NCBI RefSeq assembly: GCF_900130015.1
Contig: NZ_FQXS01000012.1
Span: 1 to 64,000, forward strand
Direction of reading: 5' to 3'
From: Desulfofustis glycolicus DSM 9705
GTDB lineage: Bacteria; Desulfobacterota; Desulfobulbia; Desulfobulbales; Desulfocapsaceae
Length of the DNA: 64,000 bases
Position 1 is the stretch's first letter. Every line of letters starts with the position of its first letter. Shown piece after piece: positions 62,774 through 64,000 of the stretch. Made by a program: the position numbers and the translations under genes. The notes beneath the pieces were generated by a model, which worked only from the letters and a program-made list of their open reading frames with translations, was not told the DNA's origin and did no database searches.

Positions 62774-63949
62774 ATGAAGAAGACTGAGATCGATTATTGG
62801 ATCACCGCCTTGTTGGAGGCCCACCCCAATGTTTCAGACCTCAATATCACCGTCGGTAAAACCCTGCAGGTCGAGTCGGCCGGTGTGCTTGTTCCGGTCG
62901 AGGTAGAGCCGCCGATTAAAGAGTTGACCCCGTTTCAGACTGAGGTGTTTGCGCTGAACCTGATCGGCAAGAACAAGCGTTTGCTTGCCGATCTGGTGAC
63001 CAACGGCTCTTGTGACCTTTCCTATGCACTCAGCGACACTGCCCGTTTCAGGGTGAACATTTTTACCCAGAAAGGCTATATCACGACAGTGCTCAGGAGG
63101 CTCGAGACCAAAGTGCCGAGCATCGAAGGTATGAATTTCCCGCCGGCTTTTGCCAAAATGGCCCGGGAACTCAACGGGCTGATCATTTTTACCGGCGCCA
63201 CCGGGACCGGTAAAACAACATCGTTGGCTGCGCTGCTCAACAGGATCAACGAAGAGCGATCGGTCCACATAGTGACCTTGGAAGATCCCATCGAATATGT
63301 CCACGAGCATCGGAAGGCAACCTTCAATCAACGGGAACTCGGTAACGATTTCAGTAACTTTGCGATGGGTATGCGGGCAGCTTTGCGGCAGGCGCCAAAA
63401 GTCATTCTTGTTGGCGAGATGCGCGATCGGGAAACCATGGAGATCGGCCTGACCGCTGCTGAGACCGGACATCTCGTCCTGTCGACACTGCATACCATCG
63501 ATGCCGGCCAGGCGATCAACCGTGCGCTCGGTATGTTCGAGCAGGAGGAGCAGCCGCAGATCCGGAACCGTCTCGCCGATACCATCCGCTGGGTCGTCAG
63601 TCAGCGACTGCTGCCGCGCATCGGCGGCGGGCGGATTGCGGCCATGGAGATTCTCTGCACCAGTCTGCGGGTCAAGGACCTGATTCTCAACGGCGAAAGC
63701 GAAGAAAAGACCTATTACAACGTCATTAAATCCGGCTCGGCGCTGCAGATGCGCACGTTTGACCAGCATATCCTCGAATTGTTCGCCGACGGGCTGGTCA
63801 CCGAGGAAACGGCGATTACCTATTGCTCGTATCGCAACGAGATCTATCGCGGTATCGACCGGATCAAGGCGACCCGCGGCGAGGCGACGTCGAGTCTGAC
63901 CGGGCTGGCCATGGAAGAGCAGGAAGAGGAGAAAAAATTCGGCTTTTGA
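62774..63949 (+). CDS. PilT/PilU-type twitching motility ATPase
   Basis: The 391-residue ATPase has a PilT-like N-terminal PAS-like domain (SDLNITVGKTLQVESAG), Walker A GATGTGKTTS, Asp box VTLEDPIEYVHEH, Walker B VILVGEMRDRETM and His box STLHTIDAGQAINR. The C-terminal part has LRVKDLILNGE where PilT has its AIRNLIRE motif, so it is a PilT/PilU relative and not PilB. It would drive retraction of type IV pili or a related step. ATG 62774 follows CAGGAG by six bases. No other pilus genes are in the window. Confidence 0.92.
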   Translation: MKKTEIDYWITALLEAHPNVSDLNITVGKTLQVESAGVLVPVEVEPPIKELTPFQTEVFALNLIGKNKRLLADLVTNGSCDLSYALSDTARFRVNIFTQKGYITTVLRRLETKVPSIEGMNFPPAFAKMARELNGLIIFTGATGTGKTTSLAALLNRINEERSVHIVTLEDPIEYVHEHRKATFNQRELGNDFSNFAMGMRAALRQAPKVILVGEMRDRETMEIGLTAAETGHLVLSTLHTIDAGQAINRALGMFEQEEQPQIRNRLADTIRWVVSQRLLPRIGGGRIAAMEILCTSLRVKDLILNGESEEKTYYNVIKSGSALQMRTFDQHILELFADGLVTEETAITYCSYRNEIYRGIDRIKATRGEATSSLTGLAMEEQEEEKKFGF

Positions 63950-64000
63950 CCGGCCCGCGTATCGATGTGCGGTGGCCGGCGCCAACGACATCAGTGGAGC

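Overview
The window reads as chromosomal DNA of a Gram-negative, largely anaerobic bacterium, most likely a Desulfobacterota (Desulfobulbales-like) organism. This is inferred from a periplasmic selenocysteine formate dehydrogenase with a membrane cytochrome b, a 2-oxoacid:ferredoxin oxidoreductase, the carboxyspermidine route to spermidine and c-type cytochromes, in GC-rich, densely packed operons. No rRNA or tRNA gene was seen, so the placement rests on gene content alone.

Layout. 1-300: C-terminal end of an IS4-type transposase cut by the window edge. 300-2200: ilvC with its own terminator. 2.4-5.6 kb: a palindromic repeat, a HAD-like protein, a diguanylate cyclase and a convergent HD-GYP response regulator. 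5.8-12.5 kb: malonyl-CoA decarboxylase, then a minus-strand polyamine operon (speA, carboxyspermidine dehydrogenase, carboxyspermidine decarboxylase, agmatinase). 12.7-17.8 kb: glycosyltransferase, glycerate 2-kinase, a frameshifted small membrane gene, an NlpC/P60 lipoprotein and a DUF2254 membrane protein. 18-22 kb: an ABC ATPase, FtsX-like permease and GDSL esterase lipoprotein (YbbA/YbbP/TesA-like). 22.5-26.9 kb: an SPFH membrane protein paired with a 1141-residue tandem-AAA protein carrying a Lon-type protease domain. 27-32 kb: a small ORF, then a response regulator, histidine kinase and periplasmic binding protein. 32-35.3 kb: a PrmA-like methyltransferase and NAD salvage (pncB, pncA).

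35.8-42.8 kb is the redox centre: fdhA (in-frame UGA, Sec185), fdhB, cytochrome b, a terminator, a DsbA-like protein whose first active-site residue is also an in-frame UGA (Sec51-Pro-His-Cys54), a dihaem peroxidase, and fdhE. The Sec-DsbA gene is easily missed because a normal gene caller stops at the UGA. 42.9-52.1 kb: a K+ channel with RCK domains, an MFS transporter with two polar-amino-acid ABC permeases, a binding protein and an acyl-ACP synthetase-like enzyme, then rmuC. 52.5-57.3 kb: a HIT protein, clpA, clpS and holA. 57.5-62.2 kb: korB, a korC-korA fusion and a GltD-like flavoprotein. 62.5-64 kb: a Fur-box-like site and a PilT/PilU-type ATPase.

Three families of extragenic palindromic repeats lie between the genes: (A) a 20-bp palindrome GGACAGGTT-NN-AACCTGTCC; (B) a longer element of up to about 185 bp built from GC-rich arms; and (C) a 135-150 bp imperfect palindrome resembling a miniature inverted-repeat element. 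The strongest candidates for something undescribed are the Sec-DsbA gene with its odd leader, the SPFH plus AAA-AAA-Lon pair, and the repeat families.
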